Below are positions 63,972 to 64,000 of a stretch of DNA of 64,000 nucleotides, in pieces (within the stretch, counting starts at the first letter, position 1; each line of letters starts with the position of its first letter). Location: assembly GCA_029204045.2 (NCBI GenBank), contig JAQNDB010000099.1:1-64000 (forward strand), in the 5' to 3' direction. The DNA comes from Tillandsia leiboldiana (lineage: Eukaryota > Streptophyta > Magnoliopsida > Poales > Bromeliaceae). A program made the position numbers and the translations under genes. The notes under the pieces were generated by a model. It had not been told where the DNA came from. It did not search any database and worked only from the letters and a program-made list of their open reading frames with translations.

Positions 63972-64000
63972 GCCGTCCGTAAAATTTCCAGAAATGTTAG

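Overview
This window is plant nuclear DNA made almost entirely of nested LTR retrotransposons. I found no host protein-coding gene, tRNA gene or functional rRNA gene. The evidence for a flowering plant with a large, repeat-rich genome is direct. There are Ty3/gypsy chromovirus (Tekay/Del-like) polyproteins, tRNA-iMet primer-binding sites of the form TGGTATCAGAG, 5-bp target-site duplications (TSDs), long (2.5-4.1 kb) LTRs, and two Cassandra-type TRIM elements whose LTRs carry a 5S rRNA-derived segment. The species cannot be named from the sequence.

Layout, left to right. 1-779 is a probable Ty1/copia LTR remnant. About 780-2812 plus 14538-14633 is one Tekay-like LTR (LTR A). It is split by a very young 11.7-kb non-autonomous element (2813-14537, TSD CACAC) with 4.14-kb LTRs and a 3.4-kb internal region that holds only decayed pol, so it is LARD-like. 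14634-18646 is older AT-rich DNA (host segment H) with several tandem arrays. 18647-33331 is element B (TSD AACCC), a Tekay-like element with 3.4-kb LTRs and a badly decayed gag-pol. Two Cassandra TRIMs (22393-22968 minus, 25304-25879 plus) sit in its gag and integrase remnants, and a solo LTR (LTR C, 29838-33065) sits in its 3' LTR. 33332-35719 continues H and begins with an array of about 16 small hairpins whose arms change but stay complementary. 35725-45819 is element D (TSD ATTTT), a nearly intact Tekay/Del-type chromovirus encoding Gag, protease, reverse transcriptase, RNase H, integrase and a chromodomain-like C-terminus.

A 100-N gap lies at 46553-46652. What follows it (46653-59276) repeats what precedes it (33925-46552) almost base for base, including a second copy of D with the same TSD and the same flanks. 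Small indels become denser toward the gap on both sides. I read this as two overlapping contig ends (or two haplotypes) placed in tandem, so there is probably one D insertion, not two. 59277-59414 ends H. 59415 to at least 62.5 kb is another long Tekay-like LTR (LTR E) on the minus strand. The window closes with an array of paired GATCCGGATC palindromes (63688-63971).

How the parts relate: D is the only element with recognisable full coding capacity. The LARD-like element and B share D's primer site, terminal ...CGTGACA ends and polypurine-proximal hairpin motif but lack usable coding sequence, so they were most likely moved in trans by D-like elements. LTRs A, B, C, D and E share a compensated RNA hairpin 90-150 bp before the LTR 3' end, and the LARD LTR has a smaller one in the same place.
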